From assembly GCF_900103445.1 (NCBI RefSeq), contig NZ_FNHS01000018.1, positions 41,943 to 105,942 on the forward strand: a stretch of DNA of 64,000 nt. The letters run 5' to 3'. Source of the DNA: Methylobacterium phyllostachyos. Lineage in GTDB: Bacteria; Pseudomonadota; Alphaproteobacteria; Rhizobiales; Beijerinckiaceae. Numbering within the stretch: the stretch's first letter is position 1; every line of letters starts with the position of its first letter. The translations under genes were made by a program, and so were the position numbers. A model generated the notes under the pieces. That model did no database searches. It saw only the letters and a list, made by a program, of their open reading frames with translations, and was not told the origin of the DNA. Positions 51,389 through 60,242 of the stretch are shown one piece after another.

Positions 51389-52033
51389 TCAATCGCGCGT
51401 CCACGCAGCATGGACGGCTCCGGTCGCCGTGTCGGGCTTCGCCGCGCCGATGAAGATCACGACCGGGCCATGGGCGTCGCGCCGGGGATCGTAGAAATCG
51501 AGCAGGCCGGGATGGAGGCGCTGGATGAAATCCGGTTGCCGGCCGCTCCGGCGCAGCAAGTGATCGATGACGACCTGATCACCGTGCACCGCATTCGGCA
51601 CGGGACCGCAGGACCCCGGACGCATCCAGCGGTCGGGGTCGGTCGCGAAGGTCGTGTAGAGCGCGCTGAGCTCGTCCCCGGACCAGCGCAGCAGCGCGCT
51701 GGAAAGGCGCCCCGTATGGAAATAGTCCTCCATCGCGGCGAGGCCGGGCTCGGCCAGGGCGTCGGCCGGGCCGGTCAGCACCGTATCGAGGTCGCACAGG
51801 AGTGTCGGACCCGTGCTGAGACCGGGCCGGAACGCCTCCATCTTCGCCCACCAGGCGGGCCAGGCGTGCCGGAGCGGGATCGTCTCCACGCCCGGAACCG
51901 CCACCGGCAGGTCCGTCAGGCAGAGGATCCGCTCGAAGGCCGGGGCGTGGCGGCGGAGGCCGCCCGCGAGGCGGGCGACCCAGGTCGCGTCGTAGCGCCC
52001 GCCGCCCTTCAGGACGGTGATCAGGGTGGTCAT
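51389..52033 (-). CDS. glycosyltransferase-like protein (GT-A type, DxD)
   Basis: This 214-residue protein starts TTLITVLKGGGRYDATWVARLAGG and contains LLCDLDTVL near residue 80, a D-x-D metal motif typical of GT-A glycosyltransferases. A later HGDQVVIDHLLRR resembles the acceptor/donor region of GT8-like enzymes. There is no signal peptide or membrane helix, so it is cytoplasmic. The assigned class is tentative. The ATG at 52033 lies close to the end of the upstream gene (52038), suggesting an operon of two genes. Confidence 0.6.
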   Translation of the reverse strand: MTTLITVLKGGGRYDATWVARLAGGLRRHAPAFERILCLTDLPVAVPGVETIPLRHAWPAWWAKMEAFRPGLSTGPTLLCDLDTVLTGPADALAEPGLAAMEDYFHTGRLSSALLRWSGDELSALYTTFATDPDRWMRPGSCGPVPNAVHGDQVVIDHLLRRSGRQPDFIQRLHPGLLDFYDPRRDAHGPVVIFIGAAKPDTATGAVHAAWTRD

Positions 52034-52037
52034 GCGG

Positions 52038-52733
52038 TCACCGGTCGGTCGGGGATGGCGGATGCACATGCAGGCGACCGGCCGCCTCGGCCTCGGCGAA
52101 CCACGCGCGCTCGGCTGCCCAGGGGTGCCCGGGCCAGCCGGCGAACCCGAAGCCGTAGGCCTGTGCCGGCCGGGCCCCCGCGGGGCGACCGAGCAGCAGC
52201 GCGAGCGTCACGAGGAAGCCGGTGCTCGGGTTCGGGCGTCCCGCCGCGCGGGGGCCGAGCAGGGTGTGGGCCTGTTGGTGGAGCGCCTCGGGCAGGAGAT
52301 GGACCGGCCGGCCCAGCGGCCGCAGCAGCGCCAGCATCTCGCGGGTCCAGCAGATCGGCTCGGGGACATTGTGCTCCGCCGGCAGCATCGGGAAGGGCAG
52401 GATGAAGGCCTGTGCGGCGCGGACCACCGGGCGCCTCAGGAAGTCCCGGTCCGCCAGCCATTCCCGCGTCTGGCCGCCCCGATTGACCAGGGCGAGATGC
52501 GTGACGCGGTGGCCGGTGCCGCCCCCGAAGCCGGGCGCGTTGTTGAAGCGGACGATGCTGTCCGCCGCATCGATCGCGGCGCCGCACGCCCCCGTCCCGG
52601 GCGCGTTGCCGACGATGGCGAGGGACCCGTCGGCGGGCAGGCCGGCGCATTCGGCGGAGAGGGGGTCGACGTTCGGGATCACGTGCGGCAGGGGTTCTGG
52701 GAACCGCGAAGGTAAGGCGCGGGCCCGACGCAT
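52038..52733 (-). CDS. GT29 (sialyltransferase-motif)-like glycosyltransferase or urease-operon-accessory-like protein
   Basis: The 231-residue protein contains SLAIVGNAPGTGACGAAID followed by SIVRFNNAPGF (residues about 37-67). This resembles the L-type sialyl motif of GT29 enzymes, where a nucleotide-binding glycine loop is followed by an acidic residue and VxRxN. PNPSTGFLVTLALLL near 170 resembles the S-type motif. Bacterial proteins with this motif are often annotated only as accessory or hypothetical proteins. Gene order (divergent from another glycosyltransferase, upstream of a GT-A protein) supports a role in glycan assembly. Start ATG 52733; earlier starts not seen. Confidence 0.5.
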   Translation of the reverse strand: MRRARALPSRFPEPLPHVIPNVDPLSAECAGLPADGSLAIVGNAPGTGACGAAIDAADSIVRFNNAPGFGGGTGHRVTHLALVNRGGQTREWLADRDFLRRPVVRAAQAFILPFPMLPAEHNVPEPICWTREMLALLRPLGRPVHLLPEALHQQAHTLLGPRAAGRPNPSTGFLVTLALLLGRPAGARPAQAYGFGFAGWPGHPWAAERAWFAEAEAAGRLHVHPPSPTDR

Positions 52734-52774
52734 CCAGGCCTCTCCGCCGGATCGCGGGCGCGGGAGACGGGATC

Positions 52775-53758
52775 ATGCGCCGGTGTTTCGTCTGTGCGGC
52801 CGCCATGATTGGGCCGAGCGACCGGACCCTATCCTATCCGGGTGGGGCGCGCCGCGCCTTCCCCCTGACCTGCCAGGCCTGCGGGGTCCTGCTCGCGGAG
52901 AATGGGGATGCGGAGGCCTGCCGCGCGCATCTGGCCCGAAGCCTCGCCGGCCCCGTCTTCGCGCCCGACCGGGCGGCGCCCTACGGCCTCGACCTCTACA
53001 CCCTGCGCAGCGCCGCGACCCGGTGGCGGCTCGGCGCCCGCCCCCGCGACGCGGCCGGCCGCGCGGAACTCCGGCACCCCCACGGCACCCGGGCGGCCGA
53101 GGCCGACCTGTTCCCCCTTGAGGCCGCCGACGAAAGCCCGGTCTCCCTCGGCCTCCTCTGCCGCCCGGCGGACCGGGATGCGGTCCTGGCATCGCTGCCG
53201 GCGCAGGCCGGCTGGACGGACGATGTCGCGATCCTGATCGACGGGCCGGCGCGGGCGGCGGAGCCGGTCCCGGTCGCGGGCTTCGCCGCGGGGGCGGTGC
53301 GCGTGGCCGCCCGGCCCCTGGACGGGGATTTCGCCGCGCAGCGCAATGCCCTCCAGGACCTCGCCCGCCACCGCTGGATGCTCCAGCTCGACGCCGACGA
53401 GGCGCTCGACCCGGAGACCGGGCGCTTGCTGCCCGCCCTGGCGGCCCTGGCCGAGGCGGAGGATGTCGTCTCGATCGGCCTCGCCCGGGCGAACCGGGTC
53501 GACGGAATCCTCTCGGACGTCTTCCCGGATGTCCAGTACCGGTTGAACCGCACCCATCTGGTCTACGCCGGGCGCGTCCATGAGCGCCCGGTTCTCGACG
53601 GTGGCTGGCCCAAGAGCCTCATCGCCCTGCACGGCTGCATCGCGCATCGCCTGAGCGCGGCCCATGTCCGGGCCCGGTCGCGGCGCTACGAGGCGCTCGA
53701 TCCTGGGCGCGGACGTCTGGAGGAAGAGGCCGCGCTGCTGCGCCCCTACGCCGACTGA
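52775..53758 (+). CDS. glycosyltransferase family 2-like protein with N-terminal zinc ribbon
   Basis: This 327-residue protein begins with C4-x2-C7 and C33-x2-C36, a zinc-ribbon pattern more common in methyltransferases or nucleic-acid-binding proteins. From about residue 120 it has GT2-like features: VSLGLLCRP, then FAAQRNALQDLARHRWMLQL ending in DADEALDPETG (D-x-D), and a late YRLNRTHLVYAGRVHE, as in family 2 enzymes acting on glycans. The start (ATG 52775) is 41 bases from the divergent gene. The combination of zinc ribbon and GT2 domain is uncommon. Confidence 0.65.
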   Translation: MRRCFVCAAAMIGPSDRTLSYPGGARRAFPLTCQACGVLLAENGDAEACRAHLARSLAGPVFAPDRAAPYGLDLYTLRSAATRWRLGARPRDAAGRAELRHPHGTRAAEADLFPLEAADESPVSLGLLCRPADRDAVLASLPAQAGWTDDVAILIDGPARAAEPVPVAGFAAGAVRVAARPLDGDFAAQRNALQDLARHRWMLQLDADEALDPETGRLLPALAALAEAEDVVSIGLARANRVDGILSDVFPDVQYRLNRTHLVYAGRVHERPVLDGGWPKSLIALHGCIAHRLSAAHVRARSRRYEALDPGRGRLEEEAALLRPYAD

Positions 53759-53767
53759 CGGGCCGGA

Positions 53768-53787
53768 GCCGCCCGGATCCGGGTGGC
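53768..53787. terminator. palindrome between convergent glycosyltransferase genes
   Basis: GCCGCCCGGATCCGGGTGGC is self-complementary with one G-T pair, centred on GATC, and lies between two converging stop codons (53758 and 53793). It could terminate both, though no T-run follows. Confidence 0.35.
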
Positions 53788-53792
53788 CGCGC

Positions 53793-54977
53793 TCAGCCGC
53801 CCCGTGCCGCCGCGATCGCCCGCTCGTAGAGCGCCAGGGACTCGCGCCCGAGGCTCGCCCGGCTGAAGCGCCCGGCCGCCGCCAGGGCGCGGGCGCGATA
53901 GGCGCGGCGCAGGTCCGGATCGGTGAGGAGCGGTCGCAGGGCGTCGGCGAGGGCCGGTCCGGTCGCGGCCGCGGCCAGGGGGCCGGCGCCGGGCACGCCG
54001 ACGAAGGCGCGGGCACTCGCATCCTCGGCGCAGGCCACGACCGGCCGGCCATAGGCGAGCGCCTCCTGGTAGACGAGGCCAAAGCTCTCGTAGCGCGAGG
54101 GCGCCAGCACCGCATGAGCCTCGGCATAGGCCGCCGACAGCGCCCCGCCGTCGATCCGGCCCCGGGCCTGGATGTGCCGCCGCGCCACATCGGGCAGATC
54201 GGCCGGGAGATCGTCCGGTGGCACCCCGACGAGGTCGAGCCGGAAGGCGGGCAGCGTGCCCCCGGCCCGCTCGGCGCCGAGGATCGCGACCGCGCCGAGG
54301 AGCGCATCGAACCCCTTCCGCGCCTCCGCCCGGCCGACGAAGAGCAGGCGGATCGGTTCCGCCGCCTCCGGATAGGGGGCGCCGCTTGCCGCCTCGGCGA
54401 CCTCGGGGGGCAGGCTGAGACCGATCACCGCTTCGGGCTGCCGTCCGGTCAGCCCGTAGGAACGGGCGATCACCGCCGCGTGCGCCGCGGTGTTGGCGAT
54501 GAGCCCGGCGCTCGCCCGGGCCTGTCGGCGCTCCAGGCGGTCGGCCGTCCAGCCGTCGAGGCGGTTGCGCAGGCTGCCGGCCGGGTCGCGGGTGAAGGCG
54601 GCCGGCGTGGAGCTGCGGGTCACCAGCGGCAGATCCCGGCGGCCGGCGAGCAGAGCGGCCGGCGCGTACCAATTGGTCGCTTCGACCACGGCGAAGGGCG
54701 TCCGGCGATGCGCGTCGAGCACGGCACGTCGGAAGGCGAGCGGGGCGGCGAGGTGTCCGGCGGAGCCCCAGAGGCGCAGGCACGCCAGGGCGCTTCCGGG
54801 CGCCAGGGCGAGGCCCGCCACCGCGACGCCGCCGATCCGCTCGTGTCCGGACCGGTCGAGGGTGAACACCGTCACCGCCGCGCCCGCCTCCGCGAGGCTC
54901 TCGGCGATCTCTCGGGCCGCGGTGGAGAGCCCGCTCGGCGATGGCGGGTAGTCCCAGGCCAGGAGGGCGGTGCGCAT
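53793..54977 (-). CDS. GT4-family glycosyltransferase
   Basis: This 394-residue GT-B enzyme has an N-terminal acceptor domain starting LLAWDYPPSPSGLSTAAREIA, a hinge LLFVGRAEARKGFDALL, and the donor-binding SRYESFGLVYQEALAYGRPVVA near residue 310 (E-x7-E pattern). GT4 enzymes retain the anomeric configuration and use nucleotide sugars. Its ATG overlaps the upstream GT4 stop by one base (TGATG). The two therefore act together, presumably in successive glycosyl additions. Confidence 0.88.
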   Translation of the reverse strand: MRTALLAWDYPPSPSGLSTAAREIAESLAEAGAAVTVFTLDRSGHERIGGVAVAGLALAPGSALACLRLWGSAGHLAAPLAFRRAVLDAHRRTPFAVVEATNWYAPAALLAGRRDLPLVTRSSTPAAFTRDPAGSLRNRLDGWTADRLERRQARASAGLIANTAAHAAVIARSYGLTGRQPEAVIGLSLPPEVAEAASGAPYPEAAEPIRLLFVGRAEARKGFDALLGAVAILGAERAGGTLPAFRLDLVGVPPDDLPADLPDVARRHIQARGRIDGGALSAAYAEAHAVLAPSRYESFGLVYQEALAYGRPVVACAEDASARAFVGVPGAGPLAAAATGPALADALRPLLTDPDLRRAYRARALAAAGRFSRASLGRESLALYERAIAAARGG

Positions 54978-56017
54978 CAGGCGGCGAGCAGGCGGTGATA
55001 GAGGGCGAGGTAGTCCCGGGCCATGCGTTCGGCGGTGAAGCGCGCCTCGAACCGGCGGCGGATCCCGGCGCGGTCGAGCTGCCCGATCCGGGCCAGCGCC
55101 GCGACCGCCTCGGCTTCGGTGGAGACGATGAAGCCTGTCACCCCGTCCTCGACGATCTCGGGGACCGAGCCGCGGTCCCAGGCGACCACCGGCGTACCGC
55201 AGGCCATCGCCTCGATCATCACGAGGCCGAAGGGTTCGGGCCAGTCGATCGGGAACAGGAGCGCCCGGGCCCCCCCCAGGAGCTCGTCCTTCCGGGCATC
55301 GTCGACCGGTCCCAGATAGGTCGCATCGGGGCCGAGGAGCGGACGCACCCGGGCATCGAAATAATCCGGGTTGCCGACATCGATCGTGCCGCCGAGCCGG
55401 ATCGGCAGGCCGGCGGCGCGGGCGACGCGGATCGCCACGTCGGGCCGCTTCTGGTCGGTCATGCGGCCTACGAACGCGACATGGTCGTCCGGCGTGACGC
55501 GCAAGGCGTAGCGGGTCCGGTCGATGCCGTGATGCACGATGCCGGCCCGGTTGGACTCCGGGATGCCCGCCGCCTGCGCGGCCGAGATCGCCGCCACCGG
55601 CAGGTCCGGAAAACCCTGGAAGAACAAAGCCCGGTCGAGCTCGTCCACCCGCCAGTGGATGGTGGTCAGGCTGTGCCGTCGACGCTCGCCGAGCAGCGCC
55701 GCATGGGCGAATTCGCCGTGGCAATGGATGATGTCGAACGCGTCGAGCCGCTCCCGCAGGGCCTCCAGCTGCAGGGCGTCCAGGGCGGCCGGGACCCCGG
55801 GTGCGACGCGCCCGTATTGCCGCTCCAGAGCGGCGAGACTCGGGTAATCGCCGACGCGCGGCAAGTCTGTCGCACTGTCCGAAGAACCAAACAATGTTAG
55901 TTCAACGCCCAAGCTTCGCAGCGCCGTGCTGAGATCGTGCACAACCCGCTCGGTGCCACCATGATGATCCGGGGGGACGGGAAAAATGTTCGGCGCAATC
56001 TGGGCGACGCGAAGCAC
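54977..56017 (-). CDS. GT4-family glycosyltransferase
   Basis: This 346-residue GT-B enzyme begins RVAQIAPNIFPVPPDHHGGTERVVHDL, a standard GT4 start (glycine loop PPDHHGGTE), and has DYPEPFGLVM-type donor motif (DWPEPFGLVMIEAMACGTPVVA). The start is GTG at 56017 with AGAGG five bases before it. It is divergent from the sucrose-phosphate-synthase-like gene across a 93-base promoter with two direct repeats. It leads the operon 56017 to 53793. Confidence 0.88.
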   Translation of the reverse strand: MLRVAQIAPNIFPVPPDHHGGTERVVHDLSTALRSLGVELTLFGSSDSATDLPRVGDYPSLAALERQYGRVAPGVPAALDALQLEALRERLDAFDIIHCHGEFAHAALLGERRRHSLTTIHWRVDELDRALFFQGFPDLPVAAISAAQAAGIPESNRAGIVHHGIDRTRYALRVTPDDHVAFVGRMTDQKRPDVAIRVARAAGLPIRLGGTIDVGNPDYFDARVRPLLGPDATYLGPVDDARKDELLGGARALLFPIDWPEPFGLVMIEAMACGTPVVAWDRGSVPEIVEDGVTGFIVSTEAEAVAALARIGQLDRAGIRRRFEARFTAERMARDYLALYHRLLAA

Positions 56018-56110
56018 GGCAACCTCTTTACATATGTTAAGCCGAAGCGCGGCCAACGCATTACATAAGTTAAGAAAGCAGGGGCGCCCGAGAGCCGCAG
56101 CCCGCGCCTG
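56018..56110. promoter_or_regulatory. divergent promoter with 13-bp tandem direct repeats
   Basis: TACATATGTTAAG (56029-56041) and TACATAAGTTAAG (56062-56074) differ at one base and begin 33 bases apart, about three helical turns. The region is far more AT-rich than its surroundings. It probably binds a regulator controlling both directions. Confidence 0.5.
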
Positions 56111-58162
56111 ATGTTCGTCCTGCACATCGCCCTGCAGGGCTGCCTGCGCGGCGACGGCGTCGTCTACGGGCTCACCGCCGATACCGGTGGCCATATCCGC
56201 TACCTGCTCGATCTGGTCGCGGCCTCCGCGCAGGACCACGATCTCACGCGGATCGTGATGGCGACCCGCCTGTTCCGCAGCCCCCTCGGCGCCGCCTACG
56301 CCGTGCCCGAAGAGCCGGTCGCCGACAAGGTCACGCTCGTGCGGCTCGCGAGCGCGTCCCCGGACTACCGCGCCAAGGAAGCGATGCACGCCGAGGTCGC
56401 ATCCTTCGCCGAGAATCTGATCACCTGGATCGCCGCGCAGGACCGGGCGCCGGATCTCATCCACGCGCATTACGCGGATGCGGCGACGGTGGCGGCCCTG
56501 GTGGAGGATCGCCTCGGCATCCCCTTCGTGTTCACGGGGCATTCGCTCGGACGCGTGAAGGCGCGGATGCTGGGTGCGTCCGTCGTTCGGCCCGACCTCG
56601 CCCACCGGATCGCGGCCGAGGAGGAGGCCCTGGCGCGGGCCCAGCTCGTCATCGCGTCCTCGCGGGACGAGGCGGAGGTGCAATACGCCGGCTACACGGC
56701 CTACGATCCCGGGCGCGTCCGCATCCTGCCTCCGGGCAGCGACCTCGCGCGCTTCGCCGCAGCCCAGCCCCATCCCCGGATCGATGCGGCGATCGACCGG
56801 TTCCTCGACGATCCGGCCAAGCCGGCGATCCTGGCGCTCGCCCGGCCGGTGGCGCGCAAGAACCTCGCGGCCCTGGTGCGGGCCTACGGCGAGAACCGCG
56901 CGCTCCAGGCCCGCGCCAATCTCGTGATCGTCGCCGGCACCCGCGACGACATCGACACCCTCGACGGCGACATGGCCGCGACGATGCGCGACCTCCTCGT
57001 CCTGATCGACCGCTACGACCTTTACGGCCGCGTCGCCTACCCGAAGACCCACCGTCCGGAGGACGTGCCGGCGATCTACGCCCATGCCCGGGCGCGCGGC
57101 GGCCTGTTCGTCAACCCGGCCCTCAACGAGCCCTTCGGCCTGACGCTGCTGGAGGCCTCGGCCGCCGGACTGCCGCTGGTCGCCACCGATAGCGGCGGCC
57201 CGAACGACATCGTGGAGACCTGCGGCAACGGGCTCCTGGTCGATCCCCGAGCCCCCGGGGCGATCGCCGAGGCCTGCCTGCGCATCCTCGGCGATCCGGC
57301 CCTCTACGCCCGTTGCGTGGCCGGCGGCGCCCGGGCGGCGGCGGCCTACGACTGGGACCGGCACGCCGCGCGCTACCATGTCCTGCTGCGGGCGCTGCTG
57401 GCCGCGGAACCGCCAGCCCCGGCGCCCCGGCAATTGCTCGTCTGCGACATCGACAACACGCTGGTCGGCTGCGACGCGGCGATGGGCATCTTCCGCCGGT
57501 GGCGCAGCCGGCAGGCGGGGCTGGCCTTCGGCGTCGCCACCGGCCGGTCCTTCCACAGCGCCATGGCGGTGCTAGAGCAGCAGGACTCTCCCCGGCCCCA
57601 GGTGATGATCACCTCGGTGGGCTCCGAGATCTACCATCTCGACGCCAACGGCGTGACCTACACGGCGGATGCACCGTGGCGCCGGGCGATCGAGACCGGT
57701 TGGGATCGGCCGGCCGTACAGGCGGCTCTGGCCGGGCTCGACGGGCTGGCCCCGCAGGGCCCGTTGGAGCAGCGCGCCTTGAAGCTCAGCTATTTCGGCG
57801 ATCCGGCAGCCGCGCGGCGCGTCCGCGCGCGCCTCGCCCAGGCCGGACTCGCCGCCCGGGTCATCCACAGCCACGGCCGCTACCTCGATGTCCTGCCGGA
57901 GGCGGCCTCGAAGGGCACCGCCGTCGATCACGTCCGGGCCCTCTACGACCTGCCGGAGCACGCGGTGTTCGTGGCCGGCGATTCCGGCAACGACATCGAG
58001 ATGCTGGGCGCCCGCGTCCAGGCGATCATCGTGGCGAACTATTCCGACGACCTCGCGAGCCATGCCGCGCTGAAGCACTCCTACGTGGCCCGCCGGACCC
58101 ATGCCCGGGGCATCATCGAGGGGGTCTCGCATTTCCGCCGGATGCTCGCCCATGTCGGGTGA
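56111..58162 (+). CDS. sucrose-phosphate synthase/phosphatase fusion-like protein
   Basis: This 683-residue protein has two domains. Residues 1 to about 430 are a GT4 sucrose-phosphate synthase-type domain (GVVYGLTADTGGHIRYLLDLV near 16, HAHYADAATVAALV, ILPPGSDL, FVNPALNEPFGLTLLEASAAGLP). Residues about 440-683 are a HAD phosphatase: LLVCDIDNTLVG (catalytic D446 and D448) and FVAGDSGNDIEML near 622, close to sucrose-phosphatase. Together they could make sucrose from UDP-glucose and fructose 6-phosphate, as an osmolyte or precursor. It is the first gene of a seven-gene plus-strand series and overlaps the next gene by 11 bases. Confidence 0.88.
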   Translation: MFVLHIALQGCLRGDGVVYGLTADTGGHIRYLLDLVAASAQDHDLTRIVMATRLFRSPLGAAYAVPEEPVADKVTLVRLASASPDYRAKEAMHAEVASFAENLITWIAAQDRAPDLIHAHYADAATVAALVEDRLGIPFVFTGHSLGRVKARMLGASVVRPDLAHRIAAEEEALARAQLVIASSRDEAEVQYAGYTAYDPGRVRILPPGSDLARFAAAQPHPRIDAAIDRFLDDPAKPAILALARPVARKNLAALVRAYGENRALQARANLVIVAGTRDDIDTLDGDMAATMRDLLVLIDRYDLYGRVAYPKTHRPEDVPAIYAHARARGGLFVNPALNEPFGLTLLEASAAGLPLVATDSGGPNDIVETCGNGLLVDPRAPGAIAEACLRILGDPALYARCVAGGARAAAAYDWDRHAARYHVLLRALLAAEPPAPAPRQLLVCDIDNTLVGCDAAMGIFRRWRSRQAGLAFGVATGRSFHSAMAVLEQQDSPRPQVMITSVGSEIYHLDANGVTYTADAPWRRAIETGWDRPAVQAALAGLDGLAPQGPLEQRALKLSYFGDPAAARRVRARLAQAGLAARVIHSHGRYLDVLPEAASKGTAVDHVRALYDLPEHAVFVAGDSGNDIEMLGARVQAIIVANYSDDLASHAALKHSYVARRTHARGIIEGVSHFRRMLAHVG

Positions 58163-59036
58163 TTTCCAGGATGAAAGGGCGCCGAGCGTCCTGACCCTGG
58201 TCCGCGGCCGGGCCGACCGCCTGCGCAACCTGATGCGCGGGCTCGCCCGCCAGACCCTGCCTCCGCGCGAACTGATCATCGCCTGGATGCAGCCGGAGCG
58301 TGCGCCGGACCTGCCGGATCCCGGCTGCCCCGTCCGCCATCTCCATGTCCCGGGCGAGCCGATGCCGCTCGCCGCCGCGCGCAACCGGGCCGCGGAGGCG
58401 GCCAGCGCGGATCTCCTCGTCTTCCTCGACGTGGACTGCATCCCGGCGCCGAGGCTGGTGGCGGCTTACGCGCAGGCCGCCGCGACGACCCGGGGCCTGT
58501 TCCTCGGCGAGGTCCTCTACCTCCCGCCGGGGGCGGCTACGGGCGATCCCGATCCGGCCCTGCTCGACCGCCTCGGACGGATCCATCCGGCCCGGCCCGC
58601 CCTGCCGGAAACCGGCCTGCGGCCGGAGCCCGATGCGGGCCAGCTCTGGGGCCTGTCCTTCGCGCTGCCGGCCGCGTCCTGGCGTGCCGTCGGCGGCATG
58701 GACGAGGCCTTCGTGGGCTACGGCGGCGAGGAGACCGACCTCGCCGCCCGGCTCGCCGCCTCCGGCCTGTCGACCTTCTGGGTCGCGGGCGCCCGTGCCT
58801 ACCACCAGCACCATCCGGTCCACGTGCCGCCCCTGCAGCATTTCGCGGCGATCCTCGCCAATGCGGCGCGCTTCCGGGCGCGGCACGGGCGCTGGTGCAT
58901 GACCTACTGGCTCGACCAGTTCCGCGCGGCCGGCCTGATCGACTGGCACGCCGACGCCCCCGCGATCCGCCTGATCCGCCCGCCGACCGGGCCCGAGATC
59001 GCCGCCGCCCTGCGACCCGACGCCCTGTTCTCCTGA
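58152..59036 (+). CDS. GT2 glycosyltransferase with galactosyltransferase-type C-terminus (paralogue A)
   Basis: This 294-residue enzyme starts SVLTLVRGRADRLRNLMRGLARQ and has FLDVDCIPAP (D-x-D metal motif) near residue 97. A C-terminal GGMDEAFVGYGGEETDLAARL follows, the galactosyltransferase-like acceptor motif. It is clearly similar to the product at 60243 (same SVLTLV/SVVTLA start, PLAAARNR, VFLDVDCIPAP, YHQ.HP). Overlap with the fusion gene upstream suggests translational coupling. It probably adds a hexose to the product of the locus. Confidence 0.85.
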   Translation: MSGDFQDERAPSVLTLVRGRADRLRNLMRGLARQTLPPRELIIAWMQPERAPDLPDPGCPVRHLHVPGEPMPLAAARNRAAEAASADLLVFLDVDCIPAPRLVAAYAQAAATTRGLFLGEVLYLPPGAATGDPDPALLDRLGRIHPARPALPETGLRPEPDAGQLWGLSFALPAASWRAVGGMDEAFVGYGGEETDLAARLAASGLSTFWVAGARAYHQHHPVHVPPLQHFAAILANAARFRARHGRWCMTYWLDQFRAAGLIDWHADAPAIRLIRPPTGPEIAAALRPDALFS

Positions 59037-59058
59037 GATCGAGCCCGAACCCAGCGCC

Positions 59059-60204
59059 ATGAAGAAGCCGATCGCGTTCTTCGTCCATCACCAGGGCCGA
59101 GGGCACGCCAACCGCACGATGGCGGTGGCCGCCGAATTCGCCCGCGACCGGCCCGTCTCGGTGCTCACCGCCGATCCGCACCTGTTCGACGGGTTCAGCC
59201 GCGACATCGAGCTCGTGGCGCTGCCCAACATGATCGGCGCCGCGGTGCCGACCCCACGCCTCTACGCCGAGCCGACGCCGCAGGTGATGCACTGCGTCCC
59301 CCTGGGCCTGACCGAGATGCGCCGGACCATGCGGACCATCCTCGACCACTTGGACAGCCGCAATGTCGGGCTGTTCGTGGTCGACGTCTCGGCCGAGATC
59401 GCCCTGCTCGCCCGGATCGCCAGCGTGCCGGCCGTGCAGATCCGCATGCATGGCGACCGCTCGGATATCGGCCATGTCGGCGCCTACGAGGCCTGCGTCG
59501 GGATGCTCGCCCCCTTCGACGAACGCCTGGAGCAGGACGATTACCCGGCGGCCTTACGCGCCAAGACCTTCTACAGCGGCGGCCTGTGCACCAGCGTCGA
59601 CCGGGTGCTGGAGCGCGCGGAGGCCCGCGCCAGGCTCGGCCTCGACCCCACGCGAGAGATCGTCGTGGCGGTGACCGGCGGCGGCGGCAGCGGCACGCCC
59701 TACGCGCCGCTCACGGTCGCGGCCCGCGCCGAACCCGACGCCCTGTGGCTGACGCTGGGGCCAACCCATCGCGAGGGCCACGAGACCGACTTTTCGAATC
59801 TGCGCGAGCTCGGCTGGGTCTCGTCGGTCACCGACTACCTCGCCGCCGCCGACATCGTGATCGCCTCAGCGGGCGACAACACGGTCCACGAGGTCGCTCG
59901 GGTCGGCGGGCGCCTGATCGTGATGCCGGAATGGCGCTACTTCGCCGAGCAGACCCGCAAGGCCGAGGCCCTGGTCCGCCTCGGCGCCGCCGTGCAGGCG
60001 CCGGCCTGGCCGGGCGATCTCCAGGGCTGGCGCGACCTCCTCGCCCGCGCCCGCGCCCTCGACGGCACCGCTCTACGCAGCCTCTACGCCCCCGATGCCG
60101 CCGCCCGGGCCGCCGGCTGGCTCGAAGGGCTGACCGACGCCCTTTGGGATTGCGGACCGGCCAGGGCCGAGCCCGCCCCGCTCCCGGGCATCGCCGCCGA
60201 GTGA
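59059..60204 (+). CDS. MurG/GT28-like GT-B glycosyltransferase
   Basis: This 381-residue protein starts FFVHHQGRGHANRTMAVAAEF, a GT28/MurG-like glycine loop (GHANR), and has VVAVTGGGGSGTPYAP near residue 205 and ADIVIASAGDNTVHEVARVG near 270. The latter is the donor-binding loop found in UDP-sugar transferases of this class. No membrane helix is seen. It lies 22 bases after paralogue A and 38 before paralogue B. Substrate unknown. Confidence 0.82.
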   Translation: MKKPIAFFVHHQGRGHANRTMAVAAEFARDRPVSVLTADPHLFDGFSRDIELVALPNMIGAAVPTPRLYAEPTPQVMHCVPLGLTEMRRTMRTILDHLDSRNVGLFVVDVSAEIALLARIASVPAVQIRMHGDRSDIGHVGAYEACVGMLAPFDERLEQDDYPAALRAKTFYSGGLCTSVDRVLERAEARARLGLDPTREIVVAVTGGGGSGTPYAPLTVAARAEPDALWLTLGPTHREGHETDFSNLRELGWVSSVTDYLAAADIVIASAGDNTVHEVARVGGRLIVMPEWRYFAEQTRKAEALVRLGAAVQAPAWPGDLQGWRDLLARARALDGTALRSLYAPDAAARAAGWLEGLTDALWDCGPARAEPAPLPGIAAE

Positions 60205-60242
60205 CCACCCTCCCCTCGCCTCAACCGGAGCCCGATCGCCGC

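Noticed and set aside
54977..57556. Possible 859-residue N-terminally extended glycosyltransferase
   Set aside because: Only the last 346 residues match GT4. The extension is antisense to the sucrose-phosphate synthase fusion, and a GTG start with a proper ribosome-binding site marks the true start at 56017.
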